The notes: a model not told the origin generated them from the sequence alone. A DNA stretch of 64,000 nt from Streptomyces gobiensis (GCF_021216675.1 NZ_CP086120.1:1966501-2030500); one strand, 5' to 3'; numbered from the stretch's first letter, positions 16,997 through 25,184 are shown. A program made the numbers and translations.

Positions 16997-17320
16997 GTTG
17001 TGGGCACTCGCAGCCCCGCGAGGGGCTGTGGGTGGGCACAACACCCGGCCACCGGCCCGCACCGGACCAACCCCGGGGCCCCGGGGCAAAGCCCCGGTTT
17101 CCGGGAAGGGGCGGGATACGGGGACACCCACCCGCACCCCCGCAGCCAGGCAAAGCCCCGCCGCGCGGCGGAGCCGCACACCGGCACAGCCGGGAAGGGG
17201 CGGGATACGGGGACACCCACCCCGGGCACCCCCGCAGCCAGGCGAAGCCCCGCCACGCGGCGGAGCCGCACATCGGCACAGCCGGGGAGGGGCGGCACCC
17301 ACCGGGGCCACCCCCGTGCG
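16997..17320. repeat. Extragenic palindromic repeat, copy C, with tandem amplification
   Basis: The hairpin core at 16997-17042 is identical to copy B over 46 bases. The GC-rich module follows, but here part of it is repeated in tandem. A unit of about 90 bases containing GGGAAGGGGCGGGATACGGG and GCGGCGGAGCCGCAC appears near 17099-17188 and again near 17189-17281. A third, shortened unit follows near 17282-17320. It separates the convergent TetR and tam genes. No coding region is supported here. Confidence 0.75.
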
Positions 17321-17462
17321 CCCGCGACCAGGCAAGCAGCCTGCTAGACCGGTTCGAGGGAAACCACACGCGGCGAGCCGGGCCGCGAACACCTCGATGC
17401 CATCGACCCGGATGCCGGCGTGGAGCCGGACCCCGCGGCCTCAGACCAGCAGCCCGCAGCTG
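17321..17462 (-). other. Gap with a possible decayed coding remnant
   Basis: Between repeat C and the end of tam, the minus strand reads GIRVDGIEVFAARLAACGF in one frame (about 17352-17408), which looks protein-like, but it is flanked by stops and has no start. It could be the end of a deleted gene. The evidence is weak. Confidence 0.15.
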
Positions 17463-18281
17463 TCACGGAACCTTCCGCGCGACGACAAAGATCCGGCGGA
17501 AGGGAAACACCGTGCCGTGCGGCCCCTGCGGATACGCCTCACGCAGCCGGTCGCGGTACTCGAGCAGGAACTCCTCCCGCGCCCCGGGGTCCTCCGCGAG
17601 CGCGGTGAGGACCGGCCGCAGGGCGGTGCCCTTGACCCACTCCAGGACGGGGTCGTCACCGCTCAGCAGCTGGATGTAAGTGGTTTCCCAGACATCGACC
17701 GCACACCCCAGGTCAGTAAGCCGCTGTAGATACTCAAACGGTTCGAGGATGTATACATAGCGCCTCCCGTGCTCCCGTAGTCGCTCGCGCCAGCGTGGCG
17801 AGTCGCAGAGTTCGCCCAGCAGCGCGTGGCTGGGTGAGATGAAGTTGCCCGGGACCTGGAAGGCCAGGGCGCCGCCCGGGGTAATGGCGTCCAGCCAGGA
17901 CTTGAAGAAGTCCGCGTGGCCGCGTACCCACTGCAGGGCGGCGTTGGAGACGATCAGGTCGTAGGTCTCGGTGGGCTCCCAGTGCGCCGCGTCGGCGCGT
18001 GCGAAGTCCAAGCGGCCACCGCCGGGCGTCGGCCCGGCATGGCGCTGGGCCTCGTCCAGCATCTCGGGGGAGTTGTCAAGGCCGGTGATGTACGCGCCGG
18101 GCCAGCGGTTGGCCAGCAGTGCGGTCACATTGCCCGGTCCGCAGCCGAGGTCGGCGATACGGGCCGGACGGCCAGTGGGGGGCAGCTCAGGGATGCGGGC
18201 GAGCAGATCGTGGAAGGGGCGGGTGCGGTGATCGGCATGCCGGAGATACTGTTGCGGATCCCACGTCGGAGCGGCTGGCAT
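17463..18281 (-). CDS. tam: Trans-aconitate 2-methyltransferase
   Basis: This SAM-dependent enzyme methylates trans-aconitate, a by-product and inhibitor of aconitase. The 272-residue protein has the class I motif I ADLGCGPGNVT, motif II GLDNSPEML, the family-typical N-terminus WDPQQYLRHADHRTRPFHDLL, and SNAALQWVRGH in place of the usual motif IV. The C-terminal part YIQLLSGDDPVLEWVKGTALRPVL is characteristic of Tam. It is divergent from a MarR gene that, in S. coelicolor, encodes TamR, the known repressor of tam. A perfect palindrome between them is the likely operator. GGAGG lies 8 bases before the ATG. Confidence 0.93.
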   Translation of the reverse strand: MPAAPTWDPQQYLRHADHRTRPFHDLLARIPELPPTGRPARIADLGCGPGNVTALLANRWPGAYITGLDNSPEMLDEAQRHAGPTPGGGRLDFARADAAHWEPTETYDLIVSNAALQWVRGHADFFKSWLDAITPGGALAFQVPGNFISPSHALLGELCDSPRWRERLREHGRRYVYILEPFEYLQRLTDLGCAVDVWETTYIQLLSGDDPVLEWVKGTALRPVLTALAEDPGAREEFLLEYRDRLREAYPQGPHGTVFPFRRIFVVARKVP

Positions 18282-18384
18282 GAACGGGCCTCCTTGCGAA
18301 TGTCGGACCTGCCGTGCCTGAACAGCGGGTCCTGGCGAACGGAGCCTTCCACCGGCGGGGCGTCAGCATCCCTCTTCAACGTAC

Positions 18385-18396
18385 CTTGACGTCAAG
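18385..18396. promoter_or_regulatory. Probable TamR operator (12-base perfect palindrome)
   Basis: CTTGACGTCAAG is a perfect palindrome in the tam/tamR intergenic region, with further pairing GT...AC two bases outside each arm. It lies just upstream of the tamR -10 box and about 104 bases before tam. This is the size and symmetry expected for a MarR-family dimer. TamR of S. coelicolor is known to bind the tam-tamR region and to release it on binding citrate, aconitates or isocitrate. Confidence 0.65.
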
Positions 18397-18402
18397 AAAC
18401 TT

Positions 18403-18435
18403 CATGCCGACAGAACTACTACACTGATCGGCATG
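18403..18435 (+). promoter_or_regulatory. tamR leaderless promoter inside an inverted repeat
   Basis: TACACT (18420-18425) is a strong -10 box only seven bases before the ATG, indicating a leaderless tamR transcript. The box lies within an inverted repeat CATGCCGA (18403-18410) / TCGGCATG (18428-18435) separated by 17 bases, whose right arm includes the start codon. The repeat may be a second regulatory site. Confidence 0.45.
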
Positions 18436-18930
18436 GAGGACGAGGTCGATCGACTGGTGGCAGCATGGCGGCGTGAGCGCCCCGATCTCGATGTGGAGCC
18501 GCTGGAAGTTCTCAGCCGGGTGAGCAGACTCGCCCGCCACCTCGACCGGGCACGACGGATCGCCTTCGCTGAGCACAATCTTGAGCCCTGGGAGTTCGAT
18601 GTGCTCACCTCGCTGCGCCGCGCGGGGACGCCGTATCAGCTCTCCCCGGGGCAGCTGCTCACCCAGACTCTGGTCACCTCCGGCACCATGACGAACCGCA
18701 TCGACCGGCTGGCGAAGAAGGGCCTCGTCGAGCGGCTGCCCGACCCCAGTGACCGGCGCGGAGTGCTGGTGCGGCTCACGGTTGAGGGCCGTGACCGCGC
18801 CGACCAGGCCCTGGCTGGGCTGCTCGCACAGGAGCGGGCGATCCTCATCGAGCTCTCGCCGACGCAGCGGCAGGAACTGGCCGGGCTGCTACGGCAGTTG
18901 ACGGCGCCGTTTGACAACATCCCCGGCTGA
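18433..18930 (+). CDS. tamR: MarR family regulator TamR
   Basis: A 165-residue MarR-family protein: N-terminal helix (EVDRLVAAWRRERPDLDVEPLEVLSRVSRLARHL as elements), winged helix with LSPGQLLTQTLVTSGTMTNRIDRLAKKGLVERLPDPSDRRGVLVRLT (recognition helix and the DxRG wing), and a C-terminal dimer helix. Homologues divergently adjacent to tam are TamR, which responds to citrate, isocitrate and aconitates and, in S. coelicolor, also controls aconitase and other central-metabolism genes. Autoregulation is likely since the palindrome at 18385 abuts its promoter. The gene name is assigned from this arrangement. Confidence 0.88.
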   Translation: MEDEVDRLVAAWRRERPDLDVEPLEVLSRVSRLARHLDRARRIAFAEHNLEPWEFDVLTSLRRAGTPYQLSPGQLLTQTLVTSGTMTNRIDRLAKKGLVERLPDPSDRRGVLVRLTVEGRDRADQALAGLLAQERAILIELSPTQRQELAGLLRQLTAPFDNIPG

Positions 18931-18946
18931 CACGCAGCCGCGCCCG

Positions 18947-19666
18947 CTACATCACGGCGCGCTCCAGATCCGCCGGGCCCACCCCGGCCCGGCGGGCGAG
19001 CGCTACCGCGGCCAGCGTCGAGTGCACCCCGAGCTTGCCCAGCACATTCTGCATATGCGTACGGACGGTGTGCGGGGAGAGAAACAGCCGCTCGGCCACG
19101 GCCTTCCGGCCAAGACCGGCGACCATGCAGCGCAGCACCTCATGCTCGCGCGGGGTGAGTGACTCGACAAGCCGCTCACTCTCGGTGCGGTGCTTACGGG
19201 TCGCGGTCAGTTCCCGCAGCACCCCGGTGAGCAGCGCGGGCGGCAGATGGGTCTCCTCGCGCAGCACGCCACGTATGACCTGGAGCAGCCGGGAGAGCGA
19301 GCAGTCCTTGGCGATCCAGCCGGACACGCCCTCCTGGAGCGCGGCGGCCGCGCGGCGCGGATCGTCGCGCTCGGCCAGCACGACCGTGCGCAGCTCAGGG
19401 TGGGTACGCCGGACCCGGGCGATCAGCGGGACCGCGTAGTCGTCATCGCCGTCCCGGGCGGCGGCGAGAGCTCCGGTCAGATCGGCGTCGAGCAGCAGCA
19501 CATCAAAGCGTCGGCCATCGGCGTCGGCCCGCTCCAGGCAGCGCAGCGCGGCGAGACCGCTCCCGGCGGCCGCCACGTCCACGTCCTGCTCGGCCGCGAG
19601 CGCCGCCGCTAAGGACTCAGCGAATATGCGGTGGTCGTCCACCACCAGAACGCGGATACGTTGCAC
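18947..19666 (-). CDS. Response regulator, LuxR/NarL type
   Basis: A 239-residue response regulator. The receiver begins RIRVLVVDDHRIFAESL, with the acidic pair VDD and the phospho-acceptor Asp in DVLLLDADL; the conserved Lys is in GWIAKD. The C-terminal LuxR-type helix-turn-helix is LTPREHEVLRCMVAGLGRKAVAERLFLSPHTVRTHMQNVLGKLGV. I prefer the GTG at 19666 (spaced from GGGGG) to the GTG two codons upstream. No kinase gene is adjacent, so it is an orphan here. The 237 bases between it and the next gene hold the divergent promoters; I see no clear operator there. Confidence 0.9.
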   Translation of the reverse strand: MQRIRVLVVDDHRIFAESLAAALAAEQDVDVAAAGSGLAALRCLERADADGRRFDVLLLDADLTGALAAARDGDDDYAVPLIARVRRTHPELRTVVLAERDDPRRAAAALQEGVSGWIAKDCSLSRLLQVIRGVLREETHLPPALLTGVLRELTATRKHRTESERLVESLTPREHEVLRCMVAGLGRKAVAERLFLSPHTVRTHMQNVLGKLGVHSTLAAVALARRAGVGPADLERAVM

Positions 19667-19903
19667 ACACACCCCCAGTGGCCGGGGAATCGACGGGGCG
19701 GACACGGCGCCCGGTGCGGGGAACGAGAGCACGGCCGCCGCCGTGCTCCGCTGGTACCCCGTTCCCGGACGTCGTATCCGGCTGTCTCGCCCCCTGATCG
19801 GCACCGGCCCCCACCGGTGCTGGTTCCCAGCGTACGGGCGGGATGCGACCGTGGAGGCCAATTGGCGAAAGTGGCGCAACTGGCCCCCTTCACAGTGGGG
19901 CGC

Positions 19904-20374
19904 ATGTTTGACCTTGATATGGAAACCGACGACAGCCGCCGGAAGTTGATCGAAGAACGGCTGGAGGACACCAACTTACGTCTCTCTCCCGTGATGAGCG
20001 CGCTCAGCGGCACCCCGGCCGATGACGAGGAGCCGGTGCACATCTATGCCTCGGACACGAGCGGGGAACTGGCGGGCGGGCTCGTCGGCTATGCCTGGGG
20101 GCACTGGCTCCACATCGACCTGCTCTGGGTCGACAAGCGCCACCGCGGCAGCGGGCTCGGCACTCGCCTTATGGCCCGCGCGGAGGAGATCGCCCGCGAG
20201 AAGCACGGCTGTGCGCACGCCCGGGTGGAGACCTGGGCCCGCGAGCGGAGCGAGCCCAAAAGGCACTTCCAGGCACCGGACTTCTATCAGAAACTGGGCT
20301 ACAGGATCGTCGGCATCGTCGAGAACTACCCACCGGGCTGCACCGATCACCTGCTGGTCAAAACGCTCAGCTGA
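19904..20374 (+). CDS. GNAT family N-acetyltransferase
   Basis: A 156-residue acetyltransferase. The acetyl-CoA binding loop is recognisable as VDKRHRGSGLGTRLMARAEEIAR (R-G-x-G-x-G/L type), and the C-terminal DFYQKLGYRIVGIVENYPPG is the typical strand-helix end of the family. The ATG at 19904 has GTGGGG about 4-9 bases upstream. The substrate cannot be inferred. The last eight bases overlap the end of the convergent galK gene. Confidence 0.85.
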   Translation: MFDLDMETDDSRRKLIEERLEDTNLRLSPVMSALSGTPADDEEPVHIYASDTSGELAGGLVGYAWGHWLHIDLLWVDKRHRGSGLGTRLMARAEEIAREKHGCAHARVETWARERSEPKRHFQAPDFYQKLGYRIVGIVENYPPGCTDHLLVKTLS

Positions 20375-21425
20375 TCCGCCGCACCCCGTCCGAGGGGGCC
20401 GCCGGGAAGATGCGCGGGGCACGGTGACCGGCCTTGCTGAAGGCGGTGGTTACCGCGTCGCTGACCCGGTCCGCCGTCGCTTCCCCGGCCAGCACGATCG
20501 CGGAGCCGCCGAAGCCGCCGCCGGTCATCCGGGCGCCCAGCGCGCCCGTCTCGTTCGCCGTTTCGACGGCCAGGTCCAGCTCCGGGCAGGAGACCGCGAA
20601 GTCATCGCGCAGCGAGGCATGTCCGGCCGTGAGGAGCGGGCCGATGGCACGCGGGCGGCCCGTGTCGAGAAGTGAGATGACTTCCTCCACCCGGTGGTTC
20701 TCGGTGACCACATGACGCACGAGGCGCCGCATTACCTTCTCGTCGATTCGCCTCAGGGCAATATCGAGGTCGTCGTATGCTACTTCGCGCAGCGCGCGCA
20801 CGCCGAGTACCCGCGCGCCCGCCTCGCAAGCGGCGCGCCGTTTCGCGTATGCGCCATCGCCCAGTGCGTGCTGGACACGGGTGTCGACGACGAGCAGCCG
20901 CAGCCCTTCGGCGGCGAGATCGAAGGGGACTTGGCGCTGGCTCAGATCGCGGGTGTCGAGACGCAGTACGTGCCCCGCGACGCAGCAGGCGGCGGCCATC
21001 TGGTCCATGATCCCGCAGGGCACGCCGACGTAGCTGTTCTCGGCGCGCTGGCAGAGCCGGGCCAGCGCCGGTCGGGGAAGTTCCAGCTCATAGAGGTCGT
21101 TCAGCGCGGCCGCCGTGGCGACCTCCAGGGCGGCCGAGGAGGAGAGGCCGGCGCCGACCGGCACCGTCGAATCGAAGTGCAGCTCCGCGCCGCCCACGCG
21201 GTGCCCCGCCTGGCGCAGCGCCCACAGCACACCCTCCGGATACACGGTCCAGCCGCCCACCGGCACGCTTGAGCTCAGCCTCAGCTCGCCATCGCCGCGC
21301 CGGGCGGCGGTAACCCGCGTCGTCTGCGGCAGGGCGAGCGGCAGCACCAAGCCGTCGTTGTAGTCGGTGTGTTCCCCGATGAGGTTGACCCGGCCCGGTG
21401 CGGCCCAGCTCCCGGCGGCGGTCAC
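20367..21425 (-). CDS. galK: Galactokinase
   Basis: Galactokinase phosphorylates galactose at C1 in the Leloir pathway. The 352-residue protein has the galactokinase signature GRVNLIGEHTDYNDGLVLPLA, the GHMP ATP-binding motif PVGAGLSSSAALEVA, and the C-terminal GHMP motif TGGGFGGSAIVL. The GTG at 21425 is the only usable start after an in-frame stop upstream; GGGCGCGAG just before it is a modest ribosome site. It lies 19 bases behind galT and is surely cotranscribed with it. Unlike the S. coelicolor arrangement I remember (galT-galE-galK), no epimerase gene lies between them. Confidence 0.96.
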   Translation of the reverse strand: MTAAGSWAAPGRVNLIGEHTDYNDGLVLPLALPQTTRVTAARRGDGELRLSSSVPVGGWTVYPEGVLWALRQAGHRVGGAELHFDSTVPVGAGLSSSAALEVATAAALNDLYELELPRPALARLCQRAENSYVGVPCGIMDQMAAACCVAGHVLRLDTRDLSQRQVPFDLAAEGLRLLVVDTRVQHALGDGAYAKRRAACEAGARVLGVRALREVAYDDLDIALRRIDEKVMRRLVRHVVTENHRVEEVISLLDTGRPRAIGPLLTAGHASLRDDFAVSCPELDLAVETANETGALGARMTGGGFGGSAIVLAGEATADRVSDAVTTAFSKAGHRAPRIFPAAPSDGVRRIS

Positions 21426-21444
21426 CTCGCGCCCTGCGGCACGC

Positions 21445-22488
21445 TCACTGGCTCGCTACCTCTCGCAGTCGGCCGGCCGCCGCCTCGGGCAGCACATCAT
21501 TGACGAAGGCGTCCATCCCGGATTCCGAGCCCGCGAGAAACTTCAGCTTCTCCGGGGTGCGGCGGATCGTGAACAGCTCCAGACGCAGCGCGAACTCCGC
21601 GCGCCCCGCGATCCCGAACGGCGCCTGATGCCAGGCGGCGATATACGGGGTCGGCGGGGCATCCAGGCCGAAGATCCGGTCAAACCGGCGCAGGAGTTCC
21701 AGATAGACCCGGGTGAACTCCCCACGCGCGTCCTCGGAAAGGGCGAGCAGGTCCGGCACCCGGTGCTTGGGGTAGAGGTGCACCTCGTAGGGCCAGTGCG
21801 CGGCGTAGGGGACGAAGGCCGTCCAGTGCTCGGCGTCGAGGACGATCCGACGGCCGTCCGTGCGCTCCGCCGCGATGACGGTGTCGAAGAGGTTGGAGCC
21901 GGTCCGCTTCCGGTGCGCGGCGGCCGAACGCAGGATCCGTGTGGTGCGTGGGGTGATGAAGGGGTAGGCGTAGATCTGGCCGTGTGGATGGGCGAGGGTG
22001 ACGCCGGTCTCCGCGCCACGGTTCTCAAAGCAGAACACCTGCTGGACACCGGGGAACGTGGAGAGCTCGGCGGTACGGTCGGTCCAGGCGGCCAGCACCA
22101 GTGCCGCCTGCTCCTCGCTGAGGTCGGCGAAGGACGCGTTGTGGTCAGCGGTGAAGCAGACGACCTCACAGCGGCCCGTATCGCCCGCGAAGGACGGGAA
22201 GCGATTCTCAAAGACGACGACGTCATAACCGCTGGCCGGGATCTCGCTGAGCCGCCCTTCCCGGGAGGGGCACAGCGGGCACTGCTGGGCCGGTGGGTGG
22301 TGGGTACGTCCCTGGCGGTGGGTGGTGATCGAGACCCATGCCTCGCGTAGTGGATCGAAGCGGGTCTCCACACGGACGGCGACCGGGTCGAGCGGCCGCT
22401 GGTCGAGTGCGTCGCGGACGACGTCCTCCCGCGCGTCGTAGTAGATGAGCTCACGGCCGTCAGCGAGCCGGGTCGAAGTCTTCTTCAC
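21445..22488 (-). CDS. galT: Galactose-1-phosphate uridylyltransferase
   Basis: GalT exchanges UDP between UDP-glucose and galactose-1-phosphate. The 347-residue protein has the zinc-binding CPLCPSREGR and the active-site HPHGQ motif in LAHPHGQIYAYPFITPR, where the second His becomes uridylylated; FENRFPSFAGD is also typical. It starts with GTG at 22488, with GGTGAGGA upstream. It is the first gene of a galT-galK operon. An inverted repeat 30-50 bases upstream may be an operator. The missing epimerase must be supplied from elsewhere in the genome for the pathway to run. Confidence 0.96.
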   Translation of the reverse strand: MKKTSTRLADGRELIYYDAREDVVRDALDQRPLDPVAVRVETRFDPLREAWVSITTHRQGRTHHPPAQQCPLCPSREGRLSEIPASGYDVVVFENRFPSFAGDTGRCEVVCFTADHNASFADLSEEQAALVLAAWTDRTAELSTFPGVQQVFCFENRGAETGVTLAHPHGQIYAYPFITPRTTRILRSAAAHRKRTGSNLFDTVIAAERTDGRRIVLDAEHWTAFVPYAAHWPYEVHLYPKHRVPDLLALSEDARGEFTRVYLELLRRFDRIFGLDAPPTPYIAAWHQAPFGIAGRAEFALRLELFTIRRTPEKLKFLAGSESGMDAFVNDVLPEAAAGRLREVASQ

Positions 22489-22516
22489 GGGGCGTCCTCA
22501 CCCTGCCGTTCACAAG

Positions 22517-22535
22517 CATGCCGTTCACCGGCATG
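22517..22535. promoter_or_regulatory. Candidate operator of the gal operon
   Basis: CATGCCG-ttcac-CGGCATG is a perfect 7-base inverted repeat with a 5-base spacer, 28-47 bases before the galT start. The spacer and right arm are also part of a direct repeat (GCCGTTCAC at 22505 and 22520). The position suits repression or activation of gal transcription; the regulator is unknown. Confidence 0.4.
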
Positions 22536-22602
22536 TCGCTCGTTACCGTGCTATTCAAACAGGACCGGACACAATGAAGCAGAGCACCACACCACGCCCG
22601 GG

Positions 22603-23283
22603 TCAGCGAGTTGGGTCATCCGTCCCGGCCCGGTCCAGCAGTCCCGTCCGTGCCGCAAGCGCGGCGGCCTCCAGCCGGGAGCCGACCCCGAGCTTCACCA
22701 GGACCCGCTGGACATGTGTCCGTGCGGTGCTCGACGCGATGCCCATACCGAGGGCGATCAGCCGGGTGTCCTCCCCCTCCGCCACCCGGACCAGCACCTC
22801 GGCCTCACGGGGCGTCAGGATCCGGAGCAGCCTCGCCCCCTCATCGTCCGGCTCGGTGGCCGGGTTGAGCAGTTCCTCGAAGGCGTCGCGCAACAGCTGC
22901 GGGGCTACCGCGGCTTCACCGGACCGCGCCTTGACCATGGCCCGTTCAACGCCCTCGATACGCTCGTCGTGCCGCACATAGCCACAGGCCCCGGCCGCGA
23001 AGGCGGCCGCGATGCCACGCGGGCTCGGCACCGGACCCAGCACCACGACCGCGACCTGCGGACGCTCCCGCTTGATCTTCGCAATGGGGTCAAACGCCCC
23101 CGGCTCGGCGGGTGCGGCCGTACCCCACAGACACACCTCGGGCGCCCTGTTCACCACAAGCTCTCCCGCCCCCACGGTGGGCGCGGCGGAGGCGATCACC
23201 CGGTGTCCTCGCAGCTTCAGCGCCGAGGCCAGTGCCTCCGCCAGCAACCGGTGATCGTCCACCACCATGAGCCGCACGCTCAT
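22603..23283 (-). CDS. Atypical LuxR-type response regulator without phospho-acceptor Asp
   Basis: A 226-residue protein with the normal start of a receiver domain (VRLMVVDDHRLLAEALASALKLRG). At the position of the phosphorylated Asp, however, it reads EVCLWGTAAPAEPG, with no Asp, and the conserved Lys is replaced (GYVRHD). The C-terminal LuxR helix-turn-helix is intact (LTPREAEVLVRVAEGEDTRLIALGMGIASSTARTHVQRVLVKLGV). It probably acts without classical phosphorylation, as other pseudo-receiver regulators do, perhaps by binding a small ligand. AGGGGG precedes the ATG at 23283. No kinase gene is nearby. Confidence 0.87.
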   Translation of the reverse strand: MSVRLMVVDDHRLLAEALASALKLRGHRVIASAAPTVGAGELVVNRAPEVCLWGTAAPAEPGAFDPIAKIKRERPQVAVVVLGPVPSPRGIAAAFAAGACGYVRHDERIEGVERAMVKARSGEAAVAPQLLRDAFEELLNPATEPDDEGARLLRILTPREAEVLVRVAEGEDTRLIALGMGIASSTARTHVQRVLVKLGVGSRLEAAALAARTGLLDRAGTDDPTR

Positions 23284-23441
23284 CCAGCCCCCTGTTGTCT
23301 CCCTACGGCCCTCAACCCCCTGAGCCTGGGCCCTGCTGCCCCCGGAAGCTACACGCTTGTTCGACGTTACGCGCCCCGTACCGTCCAAATACCCGTGGAA
23401 TACCCAAAACCCCCCTCGCTCAGGGCGGCGTGCGCGTATAC

Positions 23442-23484
23442 GCCGAAGGGCCGGGTGAGCGGCGTGCCCACCCGGCCCTTCGGC
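23442..23484 (-). terminator. Strong hairpin terminator after the PQQ-like gene
   Basis: GCCGAAGGGCCGGGTG (23442-23457) pairs perfectly with 23469-23484 over 16 bases around an 11-base loop. It lies 42 bases after the stop of the minus-strand PQQ-like gene and before the next minus-strand gene. Confidence 0.75.
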
Positions 23485-23525
23485 TATGCGCCACAGCGTT
23501 CCGGAACTCCCAGAACTCACTGAAC

Positions 23526-25184
23526 TTAGCTGAAGACCACGATTTCGTAGTCATCGGGGTTCGGATCCTGCCGCGCCCGCTCCGCCACGAGGACAAGCGC
23601 GCCCTTGTGCCAGAAGGGCCGGCCGTTGCCGAACCGGGCCGTCCGGGAGAGCTGCTTCTCTTCCGCGGGGAGCCTCATGTACTGGCTCGCCTTACCGCTC
23701 TTGACGTCGAGGGCCATGATGGATCCGCTGCCGGTAAGGCCGTTCTCGTAGGTCAGCAGCTTGCCGTCGTAGATGGCCAGCGGAGAGGTCGAGTAGCCGT
23801 TGTCCGCCTCCGAGGACCACTTCACCTTGCCGGTGTCCAGGTCAAAGGCCACGATCTCATTGATCCGGCTGGTGGGGCCGCCCGGGTGCATTTGGGTCGC
23901 CGTGTACAGCGCGTTGCTGTCCTTGTCGGCGATGGCGTTGAAGCAACTCGACGGGCCGATGTCGGAGCACTGCAGCTCGAATCGCTCCTGCTCGTCAAAG
24001 TTGAACTTCTGCTTGACCCGTGCCGTCTTGCCGCTGACCGACAGGACCATGATGTCGTCGGCCCGGGAGCTGTAGCCGCCCGCCGATACGGCCACGACCA
24101 GGGGATCCGTCGACAGCACCCGCTTGATCTCGACACCCTGGGGAGCCTTCCACTCCCACTTCTTGTCGCCCTTCTCCGTCAGCGACTGAAGCCGGGAGCT
24201 GGTCTCGGTGGAGCCCAGCGGTCTGCACTCCTGCATGGAGAGGAACTCCGCACCACCGATGTACGCGCGGTCATTGCAGGTCTGCCGTTCCTGCGGTGCC
24301 TCCCAGAGCAGCTTGCCGTCGTCGACCTGGTAGGCGGCCGCGCCGCCGATCCAGGCGACCCCGGCGATATCGCCGTTCATCGCGGCGTAGGGGCTTCGCA
24401 CCTTTGGATCGTCCTCGCCGTCTCTGGCGGGCAGGTCCTTCTGCCAGTCGGGCTCGCCCTCGAGGAGGTCGATGAGCATGACCTTCTCGCACATGCGGCC
24501 CCACACGATGAAGGCCTTGTCCTTGACGGTCTGCTGGGCGGCCGTGCAGTCCCTCGCACGTGGCGCCGGGATCTCCCAGTCCTGCTTGCCGGTCTTCATG
24601 TTGTAGGCGACGACCGACTTGACCGAGTACTTGATGACGTTGTCACCGGCGAACCATGTGCCGGGCACATTCAGGGAGCGTTCATCCACCACCGGCTGTG
24701 CGGGCTGCTTCCAGGTGACCTCGGCCTTCTCCCTGGGCTTGGGTTCATCCCCGCCCGTACCGTTGTCGCTTGACCCCTTGTTGTCGCCCTTTGCCTCGTC
24801 CTTGTCGTCGCCGCTCTGGGTGAAGAGGAAGACGCCTCCGACCGCGATCAGCGCCACGGCGACAACGGAGGCGAGGACGATCAAAAGCTTCTTGTTCCCG
24901 GACCCGCCGCCCGGCGGCTGAGTACCGGCGGCGGGCATGGGGTAGGTCGGCTGCTGATGGTACGGACCCAGCTGGCCATAGGGGTGGGGCTGCTGACCGT
25001 ACGGGCCGGGCTGACCGTAGGGCCCGGGAGGCTGCTGACCCGGGTAGCCATAGCCGCCCTGGGGCGGCGTCGGAGGCTGGCCCGGCGGCTGGCCCGTGGG
25101 CTGGCCGGGAGCCTGCGGATAGCCGTAGCCACCCTGCGGAGGCTGGCCCGGCGGCTGATTCGGCGGCGGAGGGGGCTGCGACAT
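23526..25184 (-). CDS. Membrane-anchored PQQ-like beta-propeller protein
   Basis: A 552-residue protein. Residues 1-95 are a Pro/Gln/Gly/Tyr-rich cytoplasmic region with repeats such as GPYGQPGPYGQQ. A single transmembrane helix follows (about 97-118, LLIVLASVVAVALIAVGGVF), then an acidic linker. The rest is an extracytoplasmic propeller of PQQ-like blades (VVAYNMKTGKQDWEI, AAYQVDDGKLLWEA, IVAFDLDTGKVKWSS, IMALDVKSGKASQY). No PQQ-dehydrogenase catalytic residues are evident, so a binding or scaffolding role is more likely. GAAGGAA precedes the ATG. Several cysteines (for example C..C in ARDCTAAQ and GRMCEK) may pair outside the cell. Function unknown. Confidence 0.85.
   Translation of the reverse strand: MSQPPPPPNQPPGQPPQGGYGYPQAPGQPTGQPPGQPPTPPQGGYGYPGQQPPGPYGQPGPYGQQPHPYGQLGPYHQQPTYPMPAAGTQPPGGGSGNKKLLIVLASVVAVALIAVGGVFLFTQSGDDKDEAKGDNKGSSDNGTGGDEPKPREKAEVTWKQPAQPVVDERSLNVPGTWFAGDNVIKYSVKSVVAYNMKTGKQDWEIPAPRARDCTAAQQTVKDKAFIVWGRMCEKVMLIDLLEGEPDWQKDLPARDGEDDPKVRSPYAAMNGDIAGVAWIGGAAAYQVDDGKLLWEAPQERQTCNDRAYIGGAEFLSMQECRPLGSTETSSRLQSLTEKGDKKWEWKAPQGVEIKRVLSTDPLVVAVSAGGYSSRADDIMVLSVSGKTARVKQKFNFDEQERFELQCSDIGPSSCFNAIADKDSNALYTATQMHPGGPTSRINEIVAFDLDTGKVKWSSEADNGYSTSPLAIYDGKLLTYENGLTGSGSIMALDVKSGKASQYMRLPAEEKQLSRTARFGNGRPFWHKGALVLVAERARQDPNPDDYEIVVFS

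Noticed and set aside
17340..17365. GGTTCGAGG resembling a tRNA T-arm
   Set aside because: No acceptor stem, D-arm or anticodon arm can be drawn around it.
21367..22350. Plus-strand open frame opposite galT
   Set aside because: Antisense shadow of galT, without ribosome site or domain.
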